64,000 bases of DNA. Origin: JBBIII01 sp037446575. GTDB lineage: Bacteria > Bacteroidota > Ignavibacteria > UBA10030. A program made the position numbers and the translations under genes. The stretch is taken from contig JBBIII010000003.1 in assembly GCA_037446575.1 (NCBI GenBank), positions 92,676 to 156,675 of the forward strand, written 5' to 3'. The notes beneath the pieces were generated by a model. That model ran no database searches. It saw only the letters and a list, made by a program, of their open reading frames with translations, and had not been told where the DNA came from. The stretch's first letter is position 1. Every line of letters begins with the position of its first letter. Below are positions 27,339 through 36,939 of this stretch, piece after piece.

Positions 27339-27746
27339 TTATTTTTTCATCATTTTATCTGCAAATAATTGAGCTACTTTTTCTATATCGTAACCTACCT
27401 TTGGTAGATAAATTCCTCCATATTTTTCAACCATTGCTTTCAGCGTATCATAAGCATCGGCGCTGCAAAAGAATGTAGGTGTGCCTCTATTAGGTCCCTC
27501 TTTCTTTGCTAATTGTAGAAGCGCAATTCCGGGCAGATGTCCTTTGAGATTTGTGTCTTTAAAATCATTATCTAAGATAATTAAGTCAAATACTTCCGAC
27601 TTTATCTTCACCCAAGTATCGACACTATTTGCAGTTTCAATGACAGCAATTTCATCTTCTACAATCGCAGTAGCAACCTCAAGCGCAAAACCGTGAGATT
27701 TGCGTTGTCCTTCGTCGTCATCGGCAACTAATACTTTATACGGCAT
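27339..27746 (-). CDS. Stand-alone response-regulator receiver protein
   Basis: 135 residues, receiver (REC) domain only. Acidic pair DDD near residues 9-11, phospho-acceptor Asp in DLIILDNDF (about 57), conserved Ser in FFCSADAYD and Lys in LPKVGYD. It has no output domain and no adjacent sensor kinase, so it may act by protein contact or in a phosphorelay. The insertion NDFKDTNLKGHLPG after the acceptor Asp is longer than usual. Confidence 0.85.
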   Translation of the reverse strand: MPYKVLVADDDEGQRKSHGFALEVATAIVEDEIAVIETANSVDTWVKIKSEVFDLIILDNDFKDTNLKGHLPGIALLQLAKKEGPNRGTPTFFCSADAYDTLKAMVEKYGGIYLPKVGYDIEKVAQLFADKMMKK

Positions 27747-27850
27747 TTTGATTTACAATTCTTTAAATGTTTATTTTATTATAGTTTATACTACAAACTT
27801 TTCATAGGAAAAACAATAACTAGAATTATATGAAAATTTTCAAATAAAAA

Positions 27851-29596
27851 TTATCGAACAAACACTAACTTTCCTCCAATAAATGTTTTTTCTACTGTTG
27901 TCTTTGGAATTTCATTTTCATCACAAGTGAAAATATCGTTAGATATAATTATAAAATCTGCAAGTTTTCCTTTTTCAATAGAACCTTTTATGTCTTCTTC
28001 AAATGCAGAATACGCCGCCCATGTTGTAAAGCTACGAACTGCTTCTTCTCTTGTCATTTTTTGTGATACGTACCAACCATTCTCGAATTCTTTCTCATCA
28101 ATGATTCCATCCGGTGAAATCTCGAATAATTTTTGAACCTCCTTCGCATTCTTAGGGATACCATTTAAATCTCTTCTTGTGCAAGCCGCATAAATTCCAA
28201 AAAATGGGTTTGGGCTCTCGACAGGAAAATCTGATCCACCGGCAATAGCAATTCCCGTTTCTAATAATGAACGCCATGCATAAGCGCCTCTTATCCTTTT
28301 CGAACCTAAACGTGCTTCCGCCCAATACATATCCGATGTACAATGCGTTGGCTGCATACTTGGTATAACGTTTAGTTTCCTAAAGCGAGGAATATCATAC
28401 GGTGCAAGTACTTGAGCATGTTCAATCCGCAAACGCGCATTCTTAAGTTTTAATTTATCTAAATATTTTTCATAAGTATTCAAAATTATATGATTTGCTC
28501 TATCGCCTATAGCGTGCACACAGACTTGAAAACCTATATTAAGCGCTTCATCAACAAATTGATTTAAATTTGAATCGGATAAAACAGTAACACCGCGATT
28601 ATATGGATCATCAGAATATGGTTCAATCAATGCCGCACCACGTGAGCCAAGCGCACCATCAATAAATAATTTCAAAGCCCGTATTGTTAATTTATTGTTT
28701 CCATAGCCAATTAACGGACCTTTGTCTTTCATCGTGTCCCATAAATTACTTGTGCCATCAATTGCGCCATACAACCTAATTGGAAAATTGTTGTCGTCGA
28801 TCATTTGTTTATAAACTTCATATTGCTTACTGTCGATTCCCATTTCGTGAACCGATGTTAATCCGTATGACAAACATTCTTTAATAGCACTTGTAATAGC
28901 TTTATTTATTTCATCTTCAGTCGGTTCCGGCACAAATCTATAAATCAGTTCCATAGCGGCATCTATAAACACACCCGTAGGATTTCCATTTGCATCTCTT
29001 ATAATTTTACCGCCAACCGGATCCCGTGTATTTTTATCTACACCTGCAATTTCCATTGCTTTTTTATTTACCCAACAGGCATGTCCATCAACACGCGTTA
29101 GATAAATAGGTGTATGAGATAAATATTTGTCTAGTGATTTATGAGTAGGAAATAATTTGACTTTCCATAAGTTCTGATCCCACCCCCTCCCACGAATCCA
29201 ATTAGATAATTGTAATGCACCTGTTTTTTCTGCGACTTTTTTTGCCGCCTCAAATTCAGATCCGGAATTAGTCAGGTCAATTGTTAAATGTGCTAACCCT
29301 AATCCTAACAAATGGCAGTGCGCATCTATTAAACCAGGAATTACAGTCTTACCGTTAAGGTCTATTAAATCGGGAGCTGAATATTTTCTTTTTATTTTTT
29401 CTGATGTTCCTACCCCAACGATACGTTCTCCAGAAACAGCTATAGCTTCAACTATAGATTTTTTTTCATCCATAGTATAAATTTTTCCGTTAAAATAAAT
29501 TACATCTGCGCTACTTGGCATATAATAAATAAGTATGATTGCAATTACGCATGTCAATAGAATAAAAATGAGAAATAATCGCATTTGCCGCGACAT
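27851..29596 (-). CDS. Membrane-anchored amidohydrolase (YtcJ-like, Amidohydro_3)
   Basis: 581 residues. One N-terminal transmembrane segment (LFLIFILLTCVIAIILIYY) tethers it to the membrane, followed by DVIYFNGKIYTMDEKK and a metal-dependent TIM-barrel domain with GLIDAHCHLLGLGLAH (HxH-type site), FIDGALGSRGAAL, VHAIGDRANHIILN and AGGSDFPVESPNP. This matches exoenzyme-like YtcJ amidohydrolases; the substrate is unknown. Tail KTTVEKTFIGGKLVF is the usual urease-like composite domain. It is the first gene of the long minus-strand run, and its upstream DNA is shared with the tRNA pair on the other strand. Confidence 0.88.
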   Translation of the reverse strand: MSRQMRLFLIFILLTCVIAIILIYYMPSSADVIYFNGKIYTMDEKKSIVEAIAVSGERIVGVGTSEKIKRKYSAPDLIDLNGKTVIPGLIDAHCHLLGLGLAHLTIDLTNSGSEFEAAKKVAEKTGALQLSNWIRGRGWDQNLWKVKLFPTHKSLDKYLSHTPIYLTRVDGHACWVNKKAMEIAGVDKNTRDPVGGKIIRDANGNPTGVFIDAAMELIYRFVPEPTEDEINKAITSAIKECLSYGLTSVHEMGIDSKQYEVYKQMIDDNNFPIRLYGAIDGTSNLWDTMKDKGPLIGYGNNKLTIRALKLFIDGALGSRGAALIEPYSDDPYNRGVTVLSDSNLNQFVDEALNIGFQVCVHAIGDRANHIILNTYEKYLDKLKLKNARLRIEHAQVLAPYDIPRFRKLNVIPSMQPTHCTSDMYWAEARLGSKRIRGAYAWRSLLETGIAIAGGSDFPVESPNPFFGIYAACTRRDLNGIPKNAKEVQKLFEISPDGIIDEKEFENGWYVSQKMTREEAVRSFTTWAAYSAFEEDIKGSIEKGKLADFIIISNDIFTCDENEIPKTTVEKTFIGGKLVFVR

Positions 29597-29720
29597 ATTT
29601 AATTCCTTTACGTGAACTGTCCAACAATAACATTTTTTCGACCAGCAGAAATGTAACTTGCTATAAAAGAAATTGCAATAGATATGATTTAAGATAAATA
29701 TTTAATTGCCCAGAATGTAA

Positions 29721-29749
29721 TTGCCTGCAAATTGATGATTTTGTATATT
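29721..29749 (+). promoter_or_regulatory. Promoter of the tRNA-Gln(CTG)/tRNA-Glu pair
   Basis: TTGCCT (29721-29726), 17 bp, TATATT (29744-29749). The predicted start is near 29756, about 13 nt before the first tRNA. Spacing and -10 box equal those of other promoters in the window. Confidence 0.6.
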
Positions 29750-29768
29750 GTTATAGCGAAATAGATAT

Positions 29769-29841
29769 TGCCCCGTGGTGTAATTGGCAACACGCCTGAC
29801 TCTGGATCAGGAAAGTCTAGGTTCGACCCCTAGCGGGGCAG
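29769..29841 (+). tRNA. tRNA-Gln (anticodon CTG)
   Basis: Acceptor stem TGCCCCG with CGGGGCA, U1-A72 pair and G73 as usual for tRNA-Gln; anticodon stem CCTGA/TCAGG with loop CTCTGGA gives anticodon CTG (reads CAG). T arm contains GGTTCGACCCC. The 3' CCA is not encoded. It reads the minor Gln codon together with the other tRNA-Gln at 36963. Confidence 0.93.
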
Positions 29842-29858
29842 CAATTTTTAAAAAAAAT

Positions 29859-29931
29859 GGCGCTATCGTCTAACGGTTTAGGACGGAGCCCTCTCAAGGC
29901 TCAAATACGGGTTCGATTCCCGTTAGCGCTA
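29859..29931 (+). tRNA. tRNA-Glu (anticodon CTC)
   Basis: Acceptor GGCGCTA with TAGCGCT (G1-U72 wobble) and A73; anticodon stem GAGCC/GGCTC with loop CTCTCAA gives CTC (reads GAG). T arm GGGTTCGATTCCC. It follows tRNA-Gln(CTG) by 17 bp and is probably co-transcribed. CCA is not encoded. Confidence 0.92.
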
Positions 29932-30107
29932 CGCTAAATACCCACTATTTTACTAAAAAAGGCAATATTTTTCATATTTCGCCATTTTAGTTTTAAATTT
30001 GATTTTCAAAAAAAGTTAAAAAAGTTGAAAATTTTATTTGCTCATTTCAATAAGAATATATATTTTCAACCACATTTTATAATTTCAAAAAAGGCAATGG
30101 TTAAAAA

Positions 30108-33100
30108 ATGGCTATTGATCTCTTAGAACAAATATTTCCGCATATTAAGAATTCGATATATCCAGTTAGGGAATCTTTATCAGATTGGAAAATGAAGGAA
30201 ACCAACGCCCCTAATGCTCAATCAGTTACTCTTAATGATAAACCGTGGATATCAATCCGTATTCCCTTTCAATGGGGAAAATTCAATCAGACTTGCTGGT
30301 TTCGAAAAAAAATAAAAATTACTCAACCTTACGCAAACAAGAGTGTAGTTTTATTATTAGATTTCTCCGCTGCATTATTATATGTAAATGGAAAGCCATT
30401 TCATGGAATTGATAAAAATCATAATGAAATATTGTTATGCGAAAAAGCGAAATTAGATGAAGAATATTTAATAGCTATCGAAGCATTTAACGTGCATAAG
30501 AATGAACAAATTACATTTGCTACCGCAGAGATTGCAGTAATTGATCCTACAGCACGGCGACTTTATAATGCAATAACTGCATTACTAGAAGTGGATAAGA
30601 TGATGGAACATGGTTCATTTGAGTCTAAAGAAATTAGAGAACTAATTCGCCGTACGCTAATCTTCCTAAAATATTTTAAACCCGGGAGTGAAGAATATCC
30701 AAACGCTATTCGAAGGGGATATAATTTTCTGCTTAGTACTCTTGAAAATGAATTTAAAACTATTATTCAAGGGGATGTTCATCTTATTGGGCAATCACAT
30801 ATTAGCACAGCATGGCAATGGACTATAGGTGAAACCAAAAGAAAATGTGCAAGGACGTTTTCTTCAATGCTTAGATTGATGGAAGAGTTTCCAGAATTTA
30901 AATTTTCACAAAGCCAGGCTTTTAATTATCTATTAGTCAAAAATAATTATCCTGATTTATACAAGCAAATAAGACAACGCATATCTGAAGGCAGATGGGA
31001 ACCAATTTGTTCGATGTGGACCGAGCCAGATTTTAATATACCTAATGGAGAATCATTCATCAGACAAATTCTATACGCCAAACAATTTCTTAAGAATGAA
31101 TTTGACTTAGATTCTAATATTGCCTGGCTACCCGATTCATACGGTTTTAATGCGGCTTTGCCACAAATATTTTATAAATCAGGCATTAAATATTTTTATA
31201 CATCAAAACTTACATGGAATGACACAAATCAATTTCCATACACATCATTCTGGTGGCAAGGGATAGACAAAACTAAGATATTATCGCACATCTCACCTAC
31301 TGGACTTGAAGGGCAAATAACTCCCGCATTTTTAAAAAATAACATTACTCATCTTCAAAATCATCCTGAGCTTCCAATATTACTTCAAACTTATGGTTAT
31401 GGAGCTGTAGGTGGTGGTCCATCTAAACAGCAGATAGACTATTCCGTAATTTTAAGAAACATAAATGGATTGCCATCGTCAAAAATTTCTACTGCAATTG
31501 AATTCTTTAAAGCAATTGAAGAAAAGTCTTCTGAACTACCCGTATGGGAAAATGAGCTTTACCTCGAAACACATAGAGGAACTTACACAACTAATGCATG
31601 GATAAAACAACAAAATAGAAAATTAGAAAATCTTTTATACAACGCCGAACTATTAGCCGTAATAGCATTATTATACGGAAAAGGCAAAACAGCAAAAAAA
31701 TATCCTAAAGCCGAGCTCGAAACAGCATGGAAAAAACTTATAACAAATCAATCTTATAATATTATAAGCGGAACTGCAATAAGCGATGTATATAAAGAAT
31801 CAAAAAATGATTACAAAGATATTGAAACTACTTGTGCAAAAGCAATAGAAAACTGCATAAATAGTATATCTTTGATTTCCAAAAAAAATAAAAAAGTATT
31901 TTATTTCACGGTATTAAATTTTTTGGGTTGGACGCGTAACGAGTATATCGAGTTAACAATTAACTCGAAAGAAAAAAGAATTCTGATAAGAGATTCGGAA
32001 GGCAACATAATTGAGCATCAAATTTTAAAGAAAAATAAAAAAGAACAGACCATATTGTGCTACGTAGAAAACATTCCTCCTTTTAGTTCTAAAAATTTTG
32101 CTGTATATATTGCAGACACGTCAAAGGGAAAGGACGAAGTATGGAAGCAGTCTACTCATAGTCTCGAAACTCCTTTTTATAAAGTTCGCTTTGACAATAA
32201 AGGGGCTTTTAGTTCACTCTACGCAAAATTTTTAAAGCGAGAATTAATTCAGAAAAATAGGCGCGGCAATCAAATATTGACATTCAAAGATACGCCCAAG
32301 CAATGGGACGCATGGAATATTGAAGCTGAGGCAGAAAAGCATAAACTCGAAATATGGCATGTAAAGCAATTAAAAATAACAGAAAGCGGTCCGTTACGTG
32401 CCACAATATACTTGGAATATAAAAGCGACAACGGATCTCACCTAAAACAGAATATTCATTTTTATCATAAATGTCCACGAATTGATTTTGATACAATTGT
32501 AGATTGGTATGAGAACAACGTTTTAATGAAAACAGCGTTTCCTATTAATCTAAAAAGCAACTTAGCGACTTACGAAATACAATATGGTGCAATTGAGCGT
32601 TCCACTAAAACAAATACAGATTTTGACCGCGCCAAATTTGAAGTCCCCGCACAAAGATGGGCAGACATTTCTGATTCGAAATATGGAGTTAGTTTGCTTA
32701 ACGATTGCAAATATGGTTATGATACTAAAGAAAACGTTATACGTCTTACATTATTAAGGTCGGCTCACGCTCCAAGTCTTAATGATCCGAAACAAGCAAG
32801 CAGTGAGTTGATCGAAGAAGAAAAACACAATTTTCGTTACTCAATTCTACCTCACAGCGGAGACTGGAAAAAAGCCAATACTGTTCTTCGAGCTCAAGAA
32901 TTAAATTCACCGACGCTTCTATTATCAAACCGTCAGATAAATCTTTTATCAATGCTCACGGTATCAAAGCAAAACATCGTAATAAGCGCGATAAAGAAAG
33001 CAGAATTAGACGATGCAATTATAGCGCGGTTGTATGAATCGAGTGGAGAACCGACAGACACAATTATTCAATTTGGCTTTGAGATAAAAAATGTTTTTGA

Positions 33101-33227
33101 ATGTAATCTTTTAGAAACCGAGGAAAAAGAAATAACCTGTAAAAAGTCACGAATTCATTTGAAATTTAAGCCATTTGATATTAAAACTATAAAGTTCACT
33201 GCAAAACAAAAAAAGAGAAGAAAATAA
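30108..33227 (+). CDS. Alpha-mannosidase, GH38, with altered zinc-ligand position
   Basis: Large retaining glycosidase of 1039 residues. An N-terminal galactose-binding-like domain (1-200) is followed by the GH38 barrel: GQSHISTAWQWTIGETKRK near residue 227, MWTEPDFNIPNGESFIRQ near 304, and the nucleophile Asp in WLPDSYGFNAALPQ near 345. The His ligand is in LETHRGTYTTNAW near 485, and beta-domains follow. GH38 enzymes normally have HxD in the first motif (HID); here it is HIS, so one metal ligand is replaced by Ser. No signal peptide is seen. It starts 176 bp after tRNA-Glu, with no other sugar genes nearby. Confidence 0.88.
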   Translation: MAIDLLEQIFPHIKNSIYPVRESLSDWKMKETNAPNAQSVTLNDKPWISIRIPFQWGKFNQTCWFRKKIKITQPYANKSVVLLLDFSAALLYVNGKPFHGIDKNHNEILLCEKAKLDEEYLIAIEAFNVHKNEQITFATAEIAVIDPTARRLYNAITALLEVDKMMEHGSFESKEIRELIRRTLIFLKYFKPGSEEYPNAIRRGYNFLLSTLENEFKTIIQGDVHLIGQSHISTAWQWTIGETKRKCARTFSSMLRLMEEFPEFKFSQSQAFNYLLVKNNYPDLYKQIRQRISEGRWEPICSMWTEPDFNIPNGESFIRQILYAKQFLKNEFDLDSNIAWLPDSYGFNAALPQIFYKSGIKYFYTSKLTWNDTNQFPYTSFWWQGIDKTKILSHISPTGLEGQITPAFLKNNITHLQNHPELPILLQTYGYGAVGGGPSKQQIDYSVILRNINGLPSSKISTAIEFFKAIEEKSSELPVWENELYLETHRGTYTTNAWIKQQNRKLENLLYNAELLAVIALLYGKGKTAKKYPKAELETAWKKLITNQSYNIISGTAISDVYKESKNDYKDIETTCAKAIENCINSISLISKKNKKVFYFTVLNFLGWTRNEYIELTINSKEKRILIRDSEGNIIEHQILKKNKKEQTILCYVENIPPFSSKNFAVYIADTSKGKDEVWKQSTHSLETPFYKVRFDNKGAFSSLYAKFLKRELIQKNRRGNQILTFKDTPKQWDAWNIEAEAEKHKLEIWHVKQLKITESGPLRATIYLEYKSDNGSHLKQNIHFYHKCPRIDFDTIVDWYENNVLMKTAFPINLKSNLATYEIQYGAIERSTKTNTDFDRAKFEVPAQRWADISDSKYGVSLLNDCKYGYDTKENVIRLTLLRSAHAPSLNDPKQASSELIEEEKHNFRYSILPHSGDWKKANTVLRAQELNSPTLLLSNRQINLLSMLTVSKQNIVISAIKKAELDDAIIARLYESSGEPTDTIIQFGFEIKNVFECNLLETEEKEITCKKSRIHLKFKPFDIKTIKFTAKQKKRRK

Positions 33228-33236
33228 TTTATAAAC

Positions 33237-33626
33237 TCATTTATTTTGATTTTCATTTCCAAGCATGTTGCGTATCATTGAAATGATTAAAGGCATATCA
33301 TAAGGTTTTTCAATAAAAGTATTCACTCCCGACTTAATAATTTCTTCTTTCACATTCTTTTCAAAAAAACCGCTTGCAAGAATTCCCTTAAGATTAGGAT
33401 TTGATTCTTTCATTTTAAGAAATGCTTCCCAACCGCCTAATCTTGGAAGACCAAGATCAGATAATACAACGCCTATATTTTCTTTGTTTTCTAAAAAAGT
33501 GTCAATTGCTTCCACCCCATCAGAAGCTGTAATGACTCTTAGTCCATTTAATTCCAGCATAATTTTAAGAAGAATTCTTAAAGCTTCGTCATCTTCAACT
33601 ATTAGTACTGTATCAGGCGTGTTCAA
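33237..33626 (-). CDS. Single-domain response regulator
   Basis: 129-residue receiver domain. DTVLIVEDDEALRILL (acidic pair), VVLSDLGLPRLGG with the phospho-acceptor Asp (about 56), ASGFF in place of the Thr/Ser site and Lys in FIEKPYDMP. No output domain. It has a TTG start with an AAAGGAT SD. It is convergent with the mannosidase gene (9-bp gap) and downstream of the polyferredoxin gene, though an 86-bp gap makes co-transcription uncertain. Confidence 0.88.
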   Translation of the reverse strand: MNTPDTVLIVEDDEALRILLKIMLELNGLRVITASDGVEAIDTFLENKENIGVVLSDLGLPRLGGWEAFLKMKESNPNLKGILASGFFEKNVKEEIIKSGVNTFIEKPYDMPLIISMIRNMLGNENQNK

Positions 33627-33712
33627 TTTTGCTTATCCTTTGTAAGCTAAAAATAATATTTATACATAATTGAAACTATACTGAACAAAAATTAATAGGG
33701 AATAATTATTTT

Positions 33713-35272
33713 TTAAAATGGAAACTCGTTAGTTTCATTGATTGTTGATTTAGCTTTAATGACTTCTGGTATTCGGGCTTTTTGATGAATAGTATTTGTA
33801 TTAACGTATATTGCTTTATTTGGTAAAACCGGACAAGCGTATTGACAAGCGCCACAACCGACACATAAGTCAATTTCAATTTCTGGAATCATCAAATATT
33901 TTTTATATGGGACCATTTTTACTGCTTTTGTAGGACAATGTTCCGAACATGCACCGCAATCTCTTCCTTTTGTAACTACAATACAGTCCGGTTTAAAGAA
34001 CTCTACCTTCCCTATTTGTATTTCTTTTTTCGTATTTATATCTATCGGCAAGATAGCACCACTTGGACAAATTTGACTGCAGATTATGCAATCATAGTTG
34101 CAATAGTTTAGATCGAAATTCAATCGTGGTTGAAAAAGACCTGCTATTCCATATTCAAGTAATGAAGGATATAATACTTGTGTTGGACATGAGCTAACAC
34201 ACAGATGACAAGCTGTGCAAAGTGAAGCAAACCTTTCTACGCTCAATGAACCGGGGGGCGATATTGGATGTTTATGCGTCTCTAAATAACCACTTTCGTT
34301 TTTTGGATTTTCTAAAACATCATTGAATATTTTAGAAAATGTTATTCCGAATGTTGGCAATGCGAATATCTTCATCACAGAGCGTCTGCTCTTATTAATG
34401 TTTATTTCTGTAGTATGTATTTTTTTCTTTCTAGCATCATAGCTTATTCCTACAGTAGGACACGCACTGATGCAATTGAAGCACCCAACACAAGCGGCAA
34501 AATCAATTTCTTTATTATTGCTGTTGATACAACTTGCTTTACACACCTTTTCACATAAGCCGCACTCTTTACAATTATTTACATCAATTATAATTTTAAA
34601 AATCGTGAACCGGGATAAAATGCTCAGTAACGCTCCAACCGGGCATAGTGTATTACAAAATAACCTTCCATGATTATAAGACAAATATACTATCACTAGC
34701 AAAAACAAACCTGCCGAAATAGCGGACATAGCGCTTACATAAATAATCTGGATATGGAAAAGACTCATTATTTCTAAATGATCAAAGATATATTCAAATC
34801 CATTATTAAGCGATACAACCAAAGGGCTTAATAAATTTGCAACAATTCGTCCGTAGTTGCTAAACGGCTCAAGTAAATTTAGAAGGACAATGCTTCCTGC
34901 TAATGCTAATATTACTATAAGCGCAAATAAAGAATAATGAAGTAAATAGTATTGCTTTCTAAAGCGAAATCTATTTTTCCTCTTCCGTATGTTTGCAAAA
35001 CGAATTATAACATCTTGCAATACTCCAAGAGGACAAAGAGTAGAACAGTACACACGACCGAACAAAAATGTCAGAATAATCACAAACAACAAACCAAATG
35101 ATGCGCTTGTTAGAATAACCAACGTTCGCATTAAATTTGGCGCAAGCTGAAGCGATGTTAAAAAGGCAACATAATTAGAAGGAATAACACTAAGGTAATC
35201 AAGAAAGATTATAGTAATTGCGATTGAAAATATAATCGCAACTATAACACGAAATCGTTTTAACCACTGCAA
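33713..35272 (-). CDS. Membrane polyferredoxin (NapH/YccM-like 4Fe-4S protein)
   Basis: 519 residues. The N-terminal half has about five transmembrane segments with two cytosolic FGRVYCSTLCPLG and GRLFCNTLCPVG motifs of the NapH/NosR/YccM type. The C-terminal half carries five to six 4Fe-4S motifs: CKECGLCEKVCKASC, CVGCFNCISACP, CTACHLCVSSCP, CDYDCIICSQICP, CGACSEHCP and CVGCGACQYACP. It probably passes electrons from the quinone pool or cytosolic donors to an unknown partner. It follows the DUF362 gene by 9 bp, a pairing seen often in anaerobes. TTG start with AAGG SD. Confidence 0.88.
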   Translation of the reverse strand: MQWLKRFRVIVAIIFSIAITIIFLDYLSVIPSNYVAFLTSLQLAPNLMRTLVILTSASFGLLFVIILTFLFGRVYCSTLCPLGVLQDVIIRFANIRKRKNRFRFRKQYYLLHYSLFALIVILALAGSIVLLNLLEPFSNYGRIVANLLSPLVVSLNNGFEYIFDHLEIMSLFHIQIIYVSAMSAISAGLFLLVIVYLSYNHGRLFCNTLCPVGALLSILSRFTIFKIIIDVNNCKECGLCEKVCKASCINSNNKEIDFAACVGCFNCISACPTVGISYDARKKKIHTTEININKSRRSVMKIFALPTFGITFSKIFNDVLENPKNESGYLETHKHPISPPGSLSVERFASLCTACHLCVSSCPTQVLYPSLLEYGIAGLFQPRLNFDLNYCNYDCIICSQICPSGAILPIDINTKKEIQIGKVEFFKPDCIVVTKGRDCGACSEHCPTKAVKMVPYKKYLMIPEIEIDLCVGCGACQYACPVLPNKAIYVNTNTIHQKARIPEVIKAKSTINETNEFPF

Positions 35273-35281
35273 TCAGACACC

Positions 35282-36205
35282 TTACAAACTAATGCGCTTT
35301 ATGTTAAGATTTTCTAAATCCATCCTTCCAACTTTTTGTTCCGACGCAAGTTGGATATAACGCACTTCGGTAGGATTCATACCAAATAATTTAGTCGCCG
35401 CCGTATCGATGGCGACCATATCGGTAGAAATTAAAAGAGATTTCATTACTACAACATCATCTTTAGAAACTCCGCGAGGTCCGTTTTGCTTCATCACATA
35501 ATAAGCGTCAACAATATTTAAATTTGGCTTACGATATGTTGCATAATCTGCTATACATTGGTGCAAATCGTTTCTATGCCAATATCCTCTATCCCATACA
35601 ATACCCATTAAATTCTTCATTGCAATAGTAAGTCTTGTTCCGCCATGATGTTTAAGTATTGGCACATTTATAAAAACATCAGAATTTAATATAAGTTCAT
35701 GTTCTTTAGCTTTTATTAAGCTTTTTCCATTAGGAATCTTTACATCGCGGTAATATTTTTCAGAGTTGCCGGGCGACATTTTTCCACCGACCTTTTTAAC
35801 ACCCGATTCAATTCCGCTATTCTTATAACATCTCTGCCAGTTATCGCAGGTATGATCAAAAACATAAACATCACTTGCTCCAGCGCTAATACATTGCTGA
35901 ACAATTTCTGAAACTAATATTGGATTAGTATTGGCGGCTCTTTCAGGCGTAACATCCCATCCAATATTTGGCTTAACTACAACTTTCTGTCCTTTCTTAA
36001 TAAATTTGCTTATTCCGCCTAAAGCATCAATACCTTTTCGGAACATAACATCTGGCTCTCCCCCTTTAACAGCAACTAAATCAAAAGGTAATATGCCATC
36101 AATATTGTAATTAACATTAAATAATTCATTAAATTTTTCGTTAAATAAAGCGCCCGCAAATACCGACGCACCGATGCTTTTTTTAAAAAAAGTTCTACGA
36201 TCCAT
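35282..36205 (-). CDS. DUF362 protein with Tat-like signal
   Basis: 307 residues. The N-terminus MDRRTFFKKSIGASVFAGAL is a twin-arginine-type signal, so it is probably exported folded (tatA lies at 51414). The DUF362 domain shows VVVKPNIGWDVTPERAANTNP, GASDVYVFDHTCD, VFINVPILKHHGGTRLTIAMKNLMGIVWDR. It lacks the C-terminal ferredoxin motifs found in some members; the adjacent polyferredoxin may supply them. Exact function unknown. Confidence 0.83.
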   Translation of the reverse strand: MDRRTFFKKSIGASVFAGALFNEKFNELFNVNYNIDGILPFDLVAVKGGEPDVMFRKGIDALGGISKFIKKGQKVVVKPNIGWDVTPERAANTNPILVSEIVQQCISAGASDVYVFDHTCDNWQRCYKNSGIESGVKKVGGKMSPGNSEKYYRDVKIPNGKSLIKAKEHELILNSDVFINVPILKHHGGTRLTIAMKNLMGIVWDRGYWHRNDLHQCIADYATYRKPNLNIVDAYYVMKQNGPRGVSKDDVVVMKSLLISTDMVAIDTAATKLFGMNPTEVRYIQLASEQKVGRMDLENLNIKRISL

Positions 36206-36230
36206 AAATCCTCAGCATATTAAAGCTAAA

Positions 36231-36782
36231 TTACTTTTTAGAAAAAGATTGTTTATACTTATAAATAATAGTTGTCGCGGCAAATATTTTCAATATATCC
36301 CACAACGTAAAAATTAAAAACCCGGCTTGAATCGCTTTTTTCCAATCTTGGAAATAAACAAGATACAAATGCGCTGTACCAAAAATATAAATCAGTATTG
36401 AGCCAAGCGCCATTGATAATAATAACCACCAATAACCAGTGTAACGATTAACTAAATAACCTACTAAAAAAGCAGCAATGGGAAAAGATAATAAATATCC
36501 CCCTGTTGGTCCTAATATCTTCCATAAACCAAACGTACCGCCAGCAAACACAGGTAAGCCGATTAACCCGAGCATTAAATAAAAGCCCATACTAAAAAAT
36601 CCGAGTTTATACCCTAAGAAAGCACCTGTTAATAGAACAAAAAAGGTTTGTAGAGTAAATGGAACAGGATACATAGGAATTTCAATTTGAGCGCTTATAG
36701 CCGTAATAATTGTAAAAGAGCTAACCCAAAATAGATTTGTAATAATTTGATTATTTGATATTGTAAGTCCCTTAGGTAACAT
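36231..36782 (-). CDS. bioY: Biotin transporter BioY (ECF S-component)
   Basis: 183-residue membrane protein with about six helices. Characteristic BioY text: IEIPMYPVPFTLQTFFVLLTGAFLG and GLPVFAGGTFG with GPTGGYLLSFPIAAFLVGYL. BioM/BioN or a shared ECF module (EcfAT) are not adjacent, so it is either solitary or uses one encoded elsewhere. It starts the bioY-DUF362-polyferredoxin run; the spacing to the DUF362 start is 25 bp. Confidence 0.93.
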   Translation of the reverse strand: MLPKGLTISNNQIITNLFWVSSFTIITAISAQIEIPMYPVPFTLQTFFVLLTGAFLGYKLGFFSMGFYLMLGLIGLPVFAGGTFGLWKILGPTGGYLLSFPIAAFLVGYLVNRYTGYWWLLLSMALGSILIYIFGTAHLYLVYFQDWKKAIQAGFLIFTLWDILKIFAATTIIYKYKQSFSKK

Positions 36783-36878
36783 AATTTATTCCTATCTATT
36801 TAATCATTAATTCTTCATTTCTTGTCAAATTAGAAAAATGAATCAAGAAAATCAAACTTATTGATTAAGTTTTAATGT

Positions 36879-36907
36879 TTGACTTAAAGGCGTTTTTTCG
36901 ATATATT
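36879..36907 (+). promoter_or_regulatory. Strong promoter for tRNA-Gln(TTG) and the prs-ribosomal operon
   Basis: TTGACT (36879-36884), 17 bp, TATATT (36902-36907): one of the best sigma70-like matches in the window. Predicted start near 36914, which is the first base of the hairpin at 36914-36932. Confidence 0.75.
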
Positions 36908-36913
36908 TTTACA

Positions 36914-36939
36914 CCAACTCATACGGAGTTGGTTTTTTT
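36914..36939 (+). terminator. Terminator-shaped hairpin at the very 5' end of the tRNA-Gln transcript
   Basis: CCAACTC, loop ATACG, GAGTTGG, then seven T (36933-36939). The fold is a standard intrinsic terminator, but no plus-strand gene lies upstream. It begins at the predicted start of the promoter at 36879. An outer TTTACAC/GTGTAAA pair flanks it. It could be an early terminator/attenuator or a 5'-stabilising hairpin. Confidence 0.7.

Noticed and set aside
36914..36939. Read as terminator of bioY
   Set aside because: It has its T-run on the plus strand and lies upstream of bioY's start, so it cannot end that minus-strand gene.
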